Shown: positions 1 through 9,517 of the stretch, in pieces
How the letters are laid out: each line of letters starts with the position of its first letter
Position numbering within the stretch: position 1 is the first letter of the stretch
From: Nitrososphaerota archaeon
GTDB lineage: Archaea; Thermoproteota; Nitrososphaeria; Nitrososphaerales; Nitrosopumilaceae
DNA: 64,000 bases
Reading direction: 5' to 3'
Assembly (NCBI GenBank): GCA_021325595.1
Contig: JAJPGX010000034.1
Coordinates: 1-64,000 of the forward strand
Notes under the pieces: model-generated
Seen by the model: only the letters and a program-made list of their open reading frames with translations
What the model was told of the DNA's origin: nothing
Database searches by the model: none
Translations under genes and position numbers: made by a program

Positions 1-9
1 TGACAGGCT

Positions 10-106
10 GCCAGGTTAGCCAAGCGGTACGGCGACCGCCTCGAGATCAAATCACAAGGTAGCGGTTGTGCGCAAGCACTCAGGGGTTCGAATCCCTTAC
101 CTGGCG
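10..106 (+). tRNA. tRNA-Ser(CGA) with intron
   Basis: A class II tRNA can be folded here. The acceptor GCCAGGT pairs with ACCTGGC (99-105), with G as discriminator at 106, and there is a long variable arm (TGTGCG/CGCAAGCAC region) and a T-loop TTCGAAT. The anticodon stem ACCGC pairs with GCGGT only if about 15 bases (ATCAAATCACAAGGT) after the anticodon loop position 37 are removed as an intron, leaving the loop CTCGAGA with anticodon CGA (Ser). CCA is not encoded. An integrase gene follows 69 bases downstream, so the 3' half of this tRNA is the likely attachment site of the neighbouring element. Confidence 0.85.
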
Positions 107-174
107 CTTATACCTATTATGAATACCCGCTATGAACAAATTTTACATCTTAAATTGAATGGGTTGATCTTTGA

Positions 175-1422
175 ATGATGGATCAACTTGACATCCATAA
201 TTCAAAGAAAAGGATCGAGTATGTCAAGACAGCTCTTCATCGAAAGTTTTCTGCCGAGAACGCAAATATTGCATGCGAGTTTCTTGACAGATTAAGGATT
301 GAGAACAGGTCACTTGGCAGGATTGCAAACTATGCAGAGTGTACAAGACGGATCCTAAGTATCAAGGATGACAAAAAGATATCGGAATGGACAAGAAAGG
401 ATATCGAATCGATATACAAGGCAATAGCAGAGGCAAATTATCAGAACTCGGTCAAAAAAGATATTATTACTGCACTAAAGAGGTTGTATCATTTTGCGAT
501 ACATAACGAGCTTGCAGACAAGGCAAAGGGAAAAGATTATGATCCTAATGTTGCATGGATTAACCCAAGCTGCTTCAAGGACCGATATGAAAAGATCCAA
601 GCAAAAGATCTGCTCACTGATCTTGAACTTGAAAGGCTGTTCAATGCGGTAAAAGAGGCAAGCCAAGGAAAATATGTCAAGCGAAACATTGCACTTGTTT
701 TCACGCTTTTTGAAGGATCGTACAGACCAGGAGAGTTATTTAATATCAGAATAGGAAGTTTGCAGTTTGAAGACGATTTTGTCCGGGTTGATACAACAGG
801 CAAGACGGGTCCAAAGAGACTTACACTTGTTACAAGTTTTGTGCCAATCAGAGAATGGCTTGCAGAACATCCGCACAGTGACGACCCTGATGCCTTTCTA
901 TGGTATCACAACAACAAGGAGGGAGTGATGAGGTATCCGATGCTCGCCTATCTTATCAAAAAATCAGCTCAGATGGCTGGAATCAAGAAGCGCATATGGT
1001 TATACCTCTTCCGCCACACATCACTTACGATGTATTCAAAGAAGCTTGGAAACTTGGTCAAGCTATACGGAAATTGGTCAAAAAGCTCCAACATGTTATC
1101 GCGGTACGAACATCTTGCATCATCTGACCAAGAAGACGCCATACTAAAGTTACACGGCCTCAAAAAACAGGATGATTCTGAATCGATACTGTTATCAAAG
1201 ATCTGCCCGTCCTGTAAGGAACGTAATTCTGTTGAAAAGAGTCATTGCGTAAAGTGCGGCACTATACTATCGAAAAAACTTGCACAGCAAAGGGAGGCAA
1301 GAAGGCAAGATGAAAAAAACATAATTGAAAACTATGCTAAAGATGTAGCTAATCTAAAGAAAGATTACAATGAACTAAAAGAAATGCTTGTAAAGGTCTT
1401 GAAAGAAAAATCAAGTTCGTAA
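175..1422 (+). CDS. tyrosine recombinase/integrase with C-terminal zinc ribbon
   Basis: A site-specific recombinase that probably integrates and excises the element at the adjacent tRNA-Ser. Residues 1-150 look like a core-binding domain and residues 155-320 like the catalytic domain. Visible active-site residues are R184 (in SYRPGEL), R280 in FRHTS with H281, and the nucleophile Y311 (SRYEH). The first His of the usual HxxR box is Tyr here. Residues 344-361 hold CPSC and CVKC, a zinc ribbon, followed by a charged helical tail; integrases of this build are common in Thaumarchaeota. Two ATG codons in a row open the frame, so 178 is an equally good start. The gene converges on a small gene at 1411-1530. 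Confidence 0.92.
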   Translation: MMDQLDIHNSKKRIEYVKTALHRKFSAENANIACEFLDRLRIENRSLGRIANYAECTRRILSIKDDKKISEWTRKDIESIYKAIAEANYQNSVKKDIITALKRLYHFAIHNELADKAKGKDYDPNVAWINPSCFKDRYEKIQAKDLLTDLELERLFNAVKEASQGKYVKRNIALVFTLFEGSYRPGELFNIRIGSLQFEDDFVRVDTTGKTGPKRLTLVTSFVPIREWLAEHPHSDDPDAFLWYHNNKEGVMRYPMLAYLIKKSAQMAGIKKRIWLYLFRHTSLTMYSKKLGNLVKLYGNWSKSSNMLSRYEHLASSDQEDAILKLHGLKKQDDSESILLSKICPSCKERNSVEKSHCVKCGTILSKKLAQQREARRQDEKNIIENYAKDVANLKKDYNELKEMLVKVLKEKSSS

Positions 1423-1530
1423 TTCTGTCTTTGCTAGTGTATCTAGTCTTTTGATACGATTTTCCACGGATTCCATTTTCTTCTTAATTTTTTTTAATAG
1501 CTCTTTTGGTACTGCTATTGTTTCATTCAT
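1411..1530 (-). CDS. small charged protein, 39 aa
   Basis: A short gene opposite the integrase, overlapping its 3' end by 12 bases. The product begins MNETIAVPKELLKKIKKKM and is a basic, mostly helical peptide; the opening (IAVPKELLKKI) resembles the strand plus first helix of ribbon-helix-helix proteins, but it is too short to assign. An AT-rich, TATA-like stretch sits directly upstream (1535-1558), compatible with a leaderless transcript. Possibly a regulator or excision factor for the integrase; that is inference from position only. Confidence 0.55.
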   Translation of the reverse strand: MNETIAVPKELLKKIKKKMESVENRIKRLDTLAKTELRT

Positions 1531-1565
1531 GTATATTTATGCTAGATATTATTTTTAAGGTCAAA

Positions 1566-4154
1566 TCATTTCATAATCTTCTTCCTCAGTTTTGCCTTTC
1601 CATTCTTTATTGATACATAATATCCACGGTTTTCAAGAAGTTTTTTTGCAAAAGCGCCATACTTTGGATGCGGGACAAGATCTCGCAGTCCCTGGTCACT
1701 GAGCAAATTAAAGTCAAACCCCTCCTGTAAGACGGTTTTCTCCATGACGTTTTTGTCGTTTCCCGGTACCTTCAATTCAGTATTTTGTGGAGTTTCAGTA
1801 TTGTCATGTGCTACATTTGCCGCAGACCTTTGCGGAGATTCACCAAGTTTTCTACCTTCTTCTGTTGGAATGAAATACTCTTTTCTATCGGTCTCAGTGA
1901 TCTTCTTTCCTGATGCAAGATCCAGCTCTGTCTTCTTTGTCTCAGCATAGCCGCGCTCGGCCACTTCTTTTTGTTCAAGCTTCCATAGTATTCCCATAAC
2001 ATCATATGATGAAAAGCGTGTTTTTTCTGCAATCCACGGTACCGTTCCTCCGTCTTTGAGAGCGTTGTATACTTCAAGTTCCTCTCCTGTGAGATTAGTA
2101 ACAGAGTTGTTCTGTACGTTGGAGAGATGCTCTACTGATTCCGGTGGAACAAGTATTATATGGTAGAACTGTGGGGCAATTCCGTTTTTGTTCATTGTAT
2201 CTATTATGTACTGTTTGTGTTTTTGGGAAAATACCACGAACCATATGTCGTAGTTTAGCTCAAAGTTTTTTCTAAAATTTTCAACCAGCTGGGATTCGTG
2301 TTTTGTTGGGTCTGTCTCTACCTCTACTGCAATTATCTTTTCAGACCAGTACAACGGATCGTATGATGTTATCTTGTCTACATCTTGGATTGGTTGCGGC
2401 TCAAAGATCAAAAGGTCTGGCCTTTGTGCACCTCTGTCTCCAAGATCTGGAATGCAGAACTTGAAGGCCTTTTGCTGCATTCTCATTATCATAAATATGG
2501 TACCAAGGTGTAGAGGAGAGCCTGCGCGTCTTCCCATTGCAGCCTGCGAGAAAAAGCTATTGTATGCAAGACTTGATAATACATAACGCGTGTCAAGTTT
2601 TCCATCACCATCAAATATTGTAACATTTTTGCGTTCAACCAGTCGCAGTTGGTTTACCAAAATGTCGTCAAGCTTTTCAAATACATCTCGCTTGTCTACT
2701 TGAAACATTTTAGAGACAAAATCATAGATCTCGTCTTTTGTCATGTCCCTATTTTCGTTGTACAACAAAAGCAGGATTGTAGCCTCAAGCGGTGTTACCT
2801 GCGGTACATCATTTTGTGTCTTTGTTGGCATGATGTATTTTTGAAGCGATGTGGACTCGCCATACTTTTCTATGCTGTATCTTGCAAGTTCCATCCAGTC
2901 TCTTTTTCTGTCAACTATTGGAGATACCCTGAGAAGGCCAGACAACGGTGTCTGCCCCTGCGAGTAAAATGCAAATCTCCCATGGGTCATAGATGTCAGA
3001 GTCTCTATAGATACAGGCATCACAGTCTTGAACATGTTTGCTGTCTCCATGTCAACCTTGAAGCAGACAATCGTTCTTACAAGTGCGGATATCTCCTTTG
3101 CAAATTCTCTTGGAAATGTGTTGATTGTCTGTGATGTGATGGTAACCTTGACGTTTGCCTTTCTCATGGTATTCAGCAATTCACGCAGAGCAAATGGTGC
3201 AAAGAGATGAGCCTCATCAATATACATGAAAAAAGGCTTTGGGATAACGTCTGTCCTGCTAAATCTTTTTCTTGCCTCTACATAGACCATGTTGATTAGA
3301 ATAGTTCCTACAAACGATATCACATCATCAGAGCCCCCACTTGATAGATCAATTATCACCCATTTTCCTGACTGGATCACATCAGCAAAATCAATTGTAG
3401 ACTTGGTTGTATCCAGCATTGCTGCAACCTGTGGAGTTGAGAGGATCTTGTCGAGCTTGTTGTATGCCGAGCGTCCGGCATCCCTCTGGTACTGTTGCGG
3501 AAAAAGTACACTCCAAAAGTGTCTAACATCTCGGTTTGCTACCTTGGTAAGATATATCGAGCGCATCCTGTCATCTGTTATTATCTTGACAAGATCTCGG
3601 AGGGTGGAACCTTCTATCTCAACCAGTGCGTTTGCGCCATTTCTAAGTAGGGCTTCAAGCTGCGGACCCCAAGAGTCGCGATAAATGTTTCGAAGTGCAT
3701 TTACAAGATTCATGACAACAACATATCTGTCGTCTCCGGTCTTGACCTCAAGTGGGTTTATCTTTACAGTCTTGGCCCAGAGTCTTACGGCATCAAGGCT
3801 GATGTAGATTACGCGGTCCTTTTTGGAATCAGGAATCATCCGCAGCACATCCTGGGCAAGTGAGCCGTGTGGGTCAAGCACAAGAAAACCTTCTTCTCGG
3901 TTTATGTTCTGGTTTATCATGATGGTATCAACAGTACTTTTTCCAGAGCCCACTTCGCCAAAGATTCCAGTGTGTATCTGTTCTTCTCTTGGCATGCCCA
4001 CGGCCTTGCCGTTGTCATCAAACCCAAGTACTGTAATGGTTGATCTTCCTGAGTTCATGTTTTGAAAGAATATGTATCTTAAAAAGAAAAGCTGGTTGGA
4101 AGTGACGAGTCCGAGGGAACTAGGGTACCATCCTTGTACTATTTCCGTGCCCAC
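1566..4154 (-). CDS. HerA/VirD4-like ATPase with C-terminal PD-(D/E)XK-like nuclease domain
   Basis: A probable DNA-pumping coupling ATPase of the conjugation system. Walker A GEVGSGKS lies at residues 66-73, Walker B YIDEAH at 311-316 and a TSQ sensor-like motif at 340-342, as in the HerA/VirB4/TraG group. After the ATPase core, residues 450-510 look like a winged helix. Residues 540-650 carry RPDLLIF (578-584) and IAVEVE (608-613), the D...ExE/K arrangement of PD-(D/E)XK nucleases. A second winged-helix-like region (680-745) and a low-complexity tail follow. At 862 aa it is longer than plain HerA. A later ATG at 4058 is possible. It is the last gene of the chaperone operon, 21 bases after the AAA gene. 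No classical relaxase was found in the window, so the nuclease domain may substitute; this is inference. Confidence 0.8.
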   Translation of the reverse strand: MGTEIVQGWYPSSLGLVTSNQLFFLRYIFFQNMNSGRSTITVLGFDDNGKAVGMPREEQIHTGIFGEVGSGKSTVDTIMINQNINREEGFLVLDPHGSLAQDVLRMIPDSKKDRVIYISLDAVRLWAKTVKINPLEVKTGDDRYVVVMNLVNALRNIYRDSWGPQLEALLRNGANALVEIEGSTLRDLVKIITDDRMRSIYLTKVANRDVRHFWSVLFPQQYQRDAGRSAYNKLDKILSTPQVAAMLDTTKSTIDFADVIQSGKWVIIDLSSGGSDDVISFVGTILINMVYVEARKRFSRTDVIPKPFFMYIDEAHLFAPFALRELLNTMRKANVKVTITSQTINTFPREFAKEISALVRTIVCFKVDMETANMFKTVMPVSIETLTSMTHGRFAFYSQGQTPLSGLLRVSPIVDRKRDWMELARYSIEKYGESTSLQKYIMPTKTQNDVPQVTPLEATILLLLYNENRDMTKDEIYDFVSKMFQVDKRDVFEKLDDILVNQLRLVERKNVTIFDGDGKLDTRYVLSSLAYNSFFSQAAMGRRAGSPLHLGTIFMIMRMQQKAFKFCIPDLGDRGAQRPDLLIFEPQPIQDVDKITSYDPLYWSEKIIAVEVETDPTKHESQLVENFRKNFELNYDIWFVVFSQKHKQYIIDTMNKNGIAPQFYHIILVPPESVEHLSNVQNNSVTNLTGEELEVYNALKDGGTVPWIAEKTRFSSYDVMGILWKLEQKEVAERGYAETKKTELDLASGKKITETDRKEYFIPTEEGRKLGESPQRSAANVAHDNTETPQNTELKVPGNDKNVMEKTVLQEGFDFNLLSDQGLRDLVPHPKYGAFAKKLLENRGYYVSIKNGKAKLRKKIMK

Positions 4155-4175
4155 TTTTGTAAAAATTCATCTATG

Positions 4176-5252
4176 TTATTTGTAAAGACCTGAATTATCC
4201 TTTTCAGGATCTACAAGATTTTTCTTCGAATGACCTACTCTATTAATTTCAGTTTCAATAAGATTTTGATCTATCGATGTTTTATCTAGATTAGCAGCAT
4301 ATCTTGCTGCGGATTCCACAACGTCTTCAATAATATCCGCAGCAGTAAATCCTTCAGTAAGATTTGCAAGATGGTCAAAATCTATGCCTTTATCATGAGG
4401 ACGGTTTGCGAGTCCTACTTTGAAAAGAGATTTACGAGCCTCAGAATCAGGTTTGGGGACATAAATTTTTTTGTCAAATCTACCAGGTCTTAAAATAGCA
4501 GGGTCTATCCTATCGATATAATTTGTAGCTCCAACAACCAAAATATGATTATCCGCAGCGTCATTAAGCTGCATAAGAAATTCATCAATTTCCTCTTCTT
4601 TATGGGAAGAAGATTCATGCAGATGTGCTCTATCAGGAACCAATCCGCTAATTTCATCAAAAAAAACAACTGCTGGTGAATTTTGTTTAGCGATGGAAAA
4701 CGCCTTTCCGATGTTGCTCACGGATCCATGAATATAAGGTGTTGCCAAATCTGAATGTTTTACTTCAAAAAAATTGTAGCCTAATTCTTCGGCCAGCTTT
4801 CTAACGATGAAGGTTTTACCGCATCCAGGTGGTCCATATAGTATTATTCCATTAGGTATTGATACTTTGAATTTTTTAAATTTCTCTGGATTTTTTAAAG
4901 GGTTTATGACGTCAGTCGTTAGTAAATTTTTTAATTCATTCATTCCAGCTACGCATTCAAAACCTTTCCTTAAGGTAAGATCTTCTTTTATGGCAAAAAC
5001 CTGGCTCTTGGAAAAAGTATCAGAAATTACTCCAATGTAGGATTCTGTCTCATTTTTTATTCTGAGAATATCATATTTTTCGCTTCTATCAACAATATCA
5101 TTTGGATTCAAATTTATGAATAGGAACAGATATTTTCCATTAGATAACTCGTAGATTTCGGTAAAGAATACTCTTTCAATTCGATTCTTTACAAATAGGT
5201 TTTTTCTAACCTCAAATCCATTGTAAAGAACGGGTTTTGATGAATTTGTCAT
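4176..5252 (-). CDS. AAA ATPase, CDC48/FtsH-type single module
   Basis: An ATP-driven unfoldase or remodelling factor. Near the middle of the protein are Walker A GPPGCGKT, Walker B VVFFDEI, a sensor (GATNYIDRID) and the arginine-finger motif RPGRFD, typical of the classic AAA family. The N-terminal 110 residues are beta-rich and unrecognised and could bind substrate. I place the start at 5252 (MTNSS), 10 bases after the stop of the preceding J-like gene; an earlier ATG at 5294 would overlap that gene by 32 bases. Position between a J-like/Hsp70 pair and the HerA-like ATPase suggests it acts with those chaperones. There is one AAA module only, and no protease domain. Confidence 0.85.
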   Translation of the reverse strand: MTNSSKPVLYNGFEVRKNLFVKNRIERVFFTEIYELSNGKYLFLFINLNPNDIVDRSEKYDILRIKNETESYIGVISDTFSKSQVFAIKEDLTLRKGFECVAGMNELKNLLTTDVINPLKNPEKFKKFKVSIPNGIILYGPPGCGKTFIVRKLAEELGYNFFEVKHSDLATPYIHGSVSNIGKAFSIAKQNSPAVVFFDEISGLVPDRAHLHESSSHKEEEIDEFLMQLNDAADNHILVVGATNYIDRIDPAILRPGRFDKKIYVPKPDSEARKSLFKVGLANRPHDKGIDFDHLANLTEGFTAADIIEDVVESAARYAANLDKTSIDQNLIETEINRVGHSKKNLVDPEKDNSGLYK

Positions 5253-5262
5253 TTTTGTATTA

Positions 5263-7017
5263 TTATCCTTGTTGGTTACGTAACAAATATTCATTGTAAC
5301 ATTCTTTTATTAGCTCAGGTAAAACTGCTGCATTCCATTCTTCTAAGGAGATAGTTGCAAAATGTTTGGAAATGTTATTTTTTAATTTATATAAAATTAC
5401 ATTCCCTTGATATAATTGAGGATTGAAAATTTTTTCGTCACTCCAAAGAACAGAATCAATTCCTTTGAGAAGTCTTGATTTATGAAACCCTCTTTTGTCA
5501 ATTTTAATATCCTGAATTTGGACTGTTTGATCTTGTTCGAAAATCGATTTTACAAGTTTAGCAGTAATTATAGGTTCAATGTATTGCTTTGCAACGTTTA
5601 CTAATTCCAACCATAAATTTTGCTGATTCGAAAAGGTGAGATTTAATTTATCATTAACAGAAACGATTGTAAAATGGAATTTTTCTGTATTTCCATGATA
5701 TGAAATTTTAACTATGTCTTTATAGTAAATTGTCTTCCCCTTGTATTCGATAAAATTGTTTTTAACAATCAAGTCCTTCTTCCCCAACAATTTTGGTATT
5801 GGCAATACCAAGGTTGTATTCTTATCATCTTCAACAATTTGTTGGATTTTATTCAAATCAGATTCATACTTCTCTTTTGCACCTTGAGTTCCTGCAATTC
5901 TCACGGCTAATTTTATTAATTCAACCGACTTTTCGGACATGTATGTTATATTATGTAATATCACTGAGGCGTCCCTTATTGCTTCTGCAGCGTGATCCCT
6001 TACTACTTTAGACTGACTATCTTCGTATAACCCCATCTCATTTAGCTGATTTAACTGAGATTCCAATTTTGTTATTACTTTCTGCATGCGATTAAATTTC
6101 TTTTTACTACCCTCGACAGTTTCTTCAAGGCTATCAACCCTTTTCTTCCAATCTCTCCCTATGTTTTTCCGACAAATTATGCAAAGCACACTTCCATCGT
6201 CATAATCATAATACTTTTCTGCTGTAGTATCTCCACAATTATCACATTTGTAATCTGTCTTGGTTACTTTTTCCTCATTATTTTCTTGATTAATTCTATT
6301 CAATTCCTCGATTATATCATAGATTGATTGGTGAATAGGTTTAAGTAAATTCTTTTCAATTTTCTCTCCAAGTACTCCAAATAAATTTTGAAAATCTTTA
6401 ACATAAATTGGATCTTCATATATTTGGTAAAGATCCGCGTAAATATCTGAAATATACTTGGTTACATTCTTTCTAAAATCATTTATTATTTCTGCATTTA
6501 ATGCTAGATCATTAATCATGCTGTAATTATTTTCAAAGCTTACCCAGAATTTATCAGAATTGACAATTTCATGCCAGTTTGAAAGGGATTCTTTTAGAAA
6601 TAATGAATTTTGTTGATTTAAAAGAGTTAAGCAATAAAGTATTGCAAGATTTTTTTTATAGAACAGACTTGTAGTATTGTTAGTTTCCGACGCATTCTGC
6701 CAAGTTTGAATAGCCTTTATGTAATCTTTTTCTCGTAAAAATTTTAGTGCGTCCTCATCTATAGCATCCGCTATTTGAAACCAGAAGAAATATTCAGTCA
6801 CATTATTTTTGATATTCTGAAGTTTTTTTAATGCTTCATTTACAGATTCTTCAGATCTTAATTTTTTATCTAAATTCAGATCTAAATCATATTCAGGATA
6901 ATCATCAATTTTTAATCGATTTATAATTTCTTTATACCGCTTCAATATGTCCTTTTGATTTGCTCCATTATCTAATCCCAAAATTCGATATGCGTTATTC
7001 ACTATCAAGTTAGACAT
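5263..7017 (-). CDS. J-domain-like protein with zinc ribbon and PH-like C-terminus
   Basis: A 584 aa cochaperone candidate for the Hsp70 encoded 4 bases upstream. Residues 1-70 follow the J-domain pattern (AYRILGLDNGANQKDILKRYKEI) but lack the HPD tripeptide; DDYPEYD stands near its place. Residues 80-250 are helical and TPR-like. Around 254-285 two CxxC pairs (CDNC and CIIC) form a zinc ribbon, followed by a coiled coil. The last 180 residues hold two stretches with PH-like strand patterns (for example KNNFIEYKGKTIYYKDI). Loss of HPD normally abolishes stimulation of Hsp70 ATPase, so it may recruit rather than activate. Function beyond this is inferred from the operon. Confidence 0.75.
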   Translation of the reverse strand: MSNLIVNNAYRILGLDNGANQKDILKRYKEIINRLKIDDYPEYDLDLNLDKKLRSEESVNEALKKLQNIKNNVTEYFFWFQIADAIDEDALKFLREKDYIKAIQTWQNASETNNTTSLFYKKNLAILYCLTLLNQQNSLFLKESLSNWHEIVNSDKFWVSFENNYSMINDLALNAEIINDFRKNVTKYISDIYADLYQIYEDPIYVKDFQNLFGVLGEKIEKNLLKPIHQSIYDIIEELNRINQENNEEKVTKTDYKCDNCGDTTAEKYYDYDDGSVLCIICRKNIGRDWKKRVDSLEETVEGSKKKFNRMQKVITKLESQLNQLNEMGLYEDSQSKVVRDHAAEAIRDASVILHNITYMSEKSVELIKLAVRIAGTQGAKEKYESDLNKIQQIVEDDKNTTLVLPIPKLLGKKDLIVKNNFIEYKGKTIYYKDIVKISYHGNTEKFHFTIVSVNDKLNLTFSNQQNLWLELVNVAKQYIEPIITAKLVKSIFEQDQTVQIQDIKIDKRGFHKSRLLKGIDSVLWSDEKIFNPQLYQGNVILYKLKNNISKHFATISLEEWNAAVLPELIKECYNEYLLRNQQG

Positions 7018-7021
7018 ATTC

Positions 7022-9517
7022 TCATCTAGTTATGCCTGAGAGCTTAATTTTCTTTTGATCTTCTTCAGATAAAAGCAGGCCCAATTGACTAGTACATCTT
7101 TTCAACTCTTCAACATCACCTGCTTCCAAAGCCATCAGTCCTTTTGCTTTATAATACTGGGCTTCTTTTTCATTGGTAAAGTTTCCGTTATTTACGATGT
7201 TTTTAAAATACTCAACCCAAGCGTTTGGATTTGAGTATATAGCTTTATTTCTTAATTCGGAGAGTTGTTCATTGATTCGAATCATCATTATTTTGTTTTC
7301 TGCTTTGATTGCTTTTTCACTTTCAGATCTTATATTTTTGAGTTGTGTAGTAAGATTCCCTTTTTCTTTTTCATCTGCAAATTCGTTGATTATCTGTTGA
7401 AGATCATCTACTCTCAAGTTATATTCTTTGATCAATTGAGGCATTAGCTTTTCCTCCTCAATTTCATCCAATAAAATTTTCAGATCCTTTAACTGTTTGT
7501 TGGCTTTCCGCTTTTCATCCTCATCAGAACTTGCATTATTTATTCCATTAAGGACTGATTGAATAATGTCTGCAATTTTTTTACGTTCTTCATCAGAGCA
7601 ATTTTCTGATATTGTTTGGGCCCTTTGTCTTTGCAATTCTAATTCCGATGCCATTTGTTTTAGATCTACTACTTCATCTTTTTCTGTAAAGCGTGCATTT
7701 ACGGTCATATCAAGCAATGGCACGTAGGCGTTTACAGCAAGTTCCCTTGATTCATTCATCTCCACAGTCAATTCGACAGGAGTTCCTTCAGGTAGGTCGT
7801 GTGGTAATTCTTTTCCTAGTATTCCCAACTGACACAAGTAGGTATTCCTGTCTGGAATGGTGGATTCTCCTTCCACTATATCAATATCCAGAGATGCATC
7901 TTCTCCTTTTTTGAGCTTTCTTGAAGTTTTGTAAACATCTAATGTTTTTTTCAGGGGAAGAATAGAACCTTTACCAAAAATAGTGTCACAGGTATTCATC
8001 ATTTGGTTAGATGAGTAATCCCTTGAAGCAATAACCACACCTATTGAGTGTGGTATTGGTACTCCTGAAACGGAAAGTCCATGAGTAATTGAAAACGAGT
8101 CAGAAGATATTTTTACAGGATTCCCATTTTGGTCATAAACATAAATCCAGAATAAGTTTTGTTTATTTGGTTCTATATTCAGAGTATAATAGAATTTTCC
8201 TTTGTTGATTTTGGTTTTAGGTCCTGAAAAGGTGCCACTTTCTGATTGAATTTGAATATAGTATTGTTGTGATTCGTCAAGACCTTCAATAATTCCACTT
8301 ACGGATTCTTCTGTATCGGCTGTTAATGTTACATGGTTTAATGTGATGTTTTTTACTTCTTTTGTCGTTTTTATTTCATTTGACAAATATTCTTTTGGAA
8401 TTTTTTGACTCATTCCAAATATGCAAGCTCCACGAGCTACAACTGTTAATGGATCTACCGAAGAATCAACTTGTATCTTCAGGTCGTTGGCAAGTCTTTC
8501 TTTCAGATAAGGCATTTGGGTAGGCCCGCCAACAAGAATTATTCGTTTTATTGATGAACTATTAATCCTTGTTTCTTTTAATGTGTCCTTTGTTAGCTCA
8601 ATAGTACGATCGATTATTGGTTTGATTATTTTTTCAAGATCTAGCCTTGAGATGTCAACAGATAATGAAATTTCTTCTCCAGAGTCATCCTTACCTATAT
8701 TTTCAATTTCAACCGTTGTTTTTTCATATTGCGATAATTCTATTTTTGCTGACTCGGCACTATATTTCAGCCTTGGAAAGACATTGTGATATTTTTCGTT
8801 CTTTCTTGTAAAATTTGTTAGGTTATGCTTCTCTAGAATTTTAGGAATGATTATAGTGTCTACGATGTCCCAATCTACGTTTTTTCCACCTAAGAAATTA
8901 TCACCGTTATGACCCAATACGGATAGTATTCCATCTTTGCACGATATGAGGGCGATATCAAAAGTACCCCCTCCAAAATCGTATATTAACCAATTTTCAT
9001 TTTCAACATTTTGAAAACCGTATGAAACTGCAGCGGCAATGGGTTCTTGTAATAAAACGACATACTTGAATCCCGCTAATTTTCCTGCCCTCTTGGTTGC
9101 CTCTGATTGCAAAACTGAGAATGCGGCAGGCACTGTTATTACTGCCGCAACGGTGTCAAAATCAGGATATTTCTTTAGAACATCTTCTTTTATATTCTTG
9201 AGTATTTCCGCCGAAATTTCTTCAGGAGTCATTTTTACTTGTGGCCTCTCAAAGAATACTGTTTCAGGCGTACCCATTTGCCTTTTTATTTCTGCTTTGA
9301 AATTTTTATCTTCATCTCTAGATCCATACTTGAACAAATAGTCATACGCTTTTTGCCCAATTATTTTATTGCAGGCTTTATCAAAACCAAAAACGGAAGG
9401 AGTGTATTCAACTCCACCAGGTTTTTTTATGATTTCTATATTTCCTTTAATGTTCACAGCAATAGAAGAATTGGTTGTCCCCAAATCAATACCAATCGTG
9501 ATAATCTTATCAGACAT
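7022..9517 (-). CDS. Hsp70 (DnaK-like) with inserted Ig-like domain
   Basis: An ATP-dependent chaperone of the Hsp70 superfamily. The nucleotide-binding domain (about residues 1-390) shows IGIDLGTTNSS, a phosphate-2 loop DFGGGTFD and the adenosine motif LVGGPTQMPYL. A beta-rich stretch of roughly 95 residues resembling an Ig/fibronectin fold then precedes the substrate-binding beta domain (about 490-620), and a long helical C-terminus follows; this order differs from housekeeping DnaK. The start at 9517 (ATG of MSDKII) overlaps the upstream stop by 8 bases (ATGTCTGA); an ATG at 9541 would overlap more. It is followed 4 bases later by the J-like gene. It is not the usual grpE-dnaK-dnaJ set, because GrpE is absent and the J protein is degenerate. 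Confidence 0.9.
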   Translation of the reverse strand: MSDKIITIGIDLGTTNSSIAVNIKGNIEIIKKPGGVEYTPSVFGFDKACNKIIGQKAYDYLFKYGSRDEDKNFKAEIKRQMGTPETVFFERPQVKMTPEEISAEILKNIKEDVLKKYPDFDTVAAVITVPAAFSVLQSEATKRAGKLAGFKYVVLLQEPIAAAVSYGFQNVENENWLIYDFGGGTFDIALISCKDGILSVLGHNGDNFLGGKNVDWDIVDTIIIPKILEKHNLTNFTRKNEKYHNVFPRLKYSAESAKIELSQYEKTTVEIENIGKDDSGEEISLSVDISRLDLEKIIKPIIDRTIELTKDTLKETRINSSSIKRIILVGGPTQMPYLKERLANDLKIQVDSSVDPLTVVARGACIFGMSQKIPKEYLSNEIKTTKEVKNITLNHVTLTADTEESVSGIIEGLDESQQYYIQIQSESGTFSGPKTKINKGKFYYTLNIEPNKQNLFWIYVYDQNGNPVKISSDSFSITHGLSVSGVPIPHSIGVVIASRDYSSNQMMNTCDTIFGKGSILPLKKTLDVYKTSRKLKKGEDASLDIDIVEGESTIPDRNTYLCQLGILGKELPHDLPEGTPVELTVEMNESRELAVNAYVPLLDMTVNARFTEKDEVVDLKQMASELELQRQRAQTISENCSDEERKKIADIIQSVLNGINNASSDEDEKRKANKQLKDLKILLDEIEEEKLMPQLIKEYNLRVDDLQQIINEFADEKEKGNLTTQLKNIRSESEKAIKAENKIMMIRINEQLSELRNKAIYSNPNAWVEYFKNIVNNGNFTNEKEAQYYKAKGLMALEAGDVEELKRCTSQLGLLLSEEDQKKIKLSGITR

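Noticed and set aside
1566-1800. Possible CRISPR-like or direct repeats near the integrase
   Set aside because: No regularly spaced repeats of 24-40 bases were seen there or elsewhere in the window.
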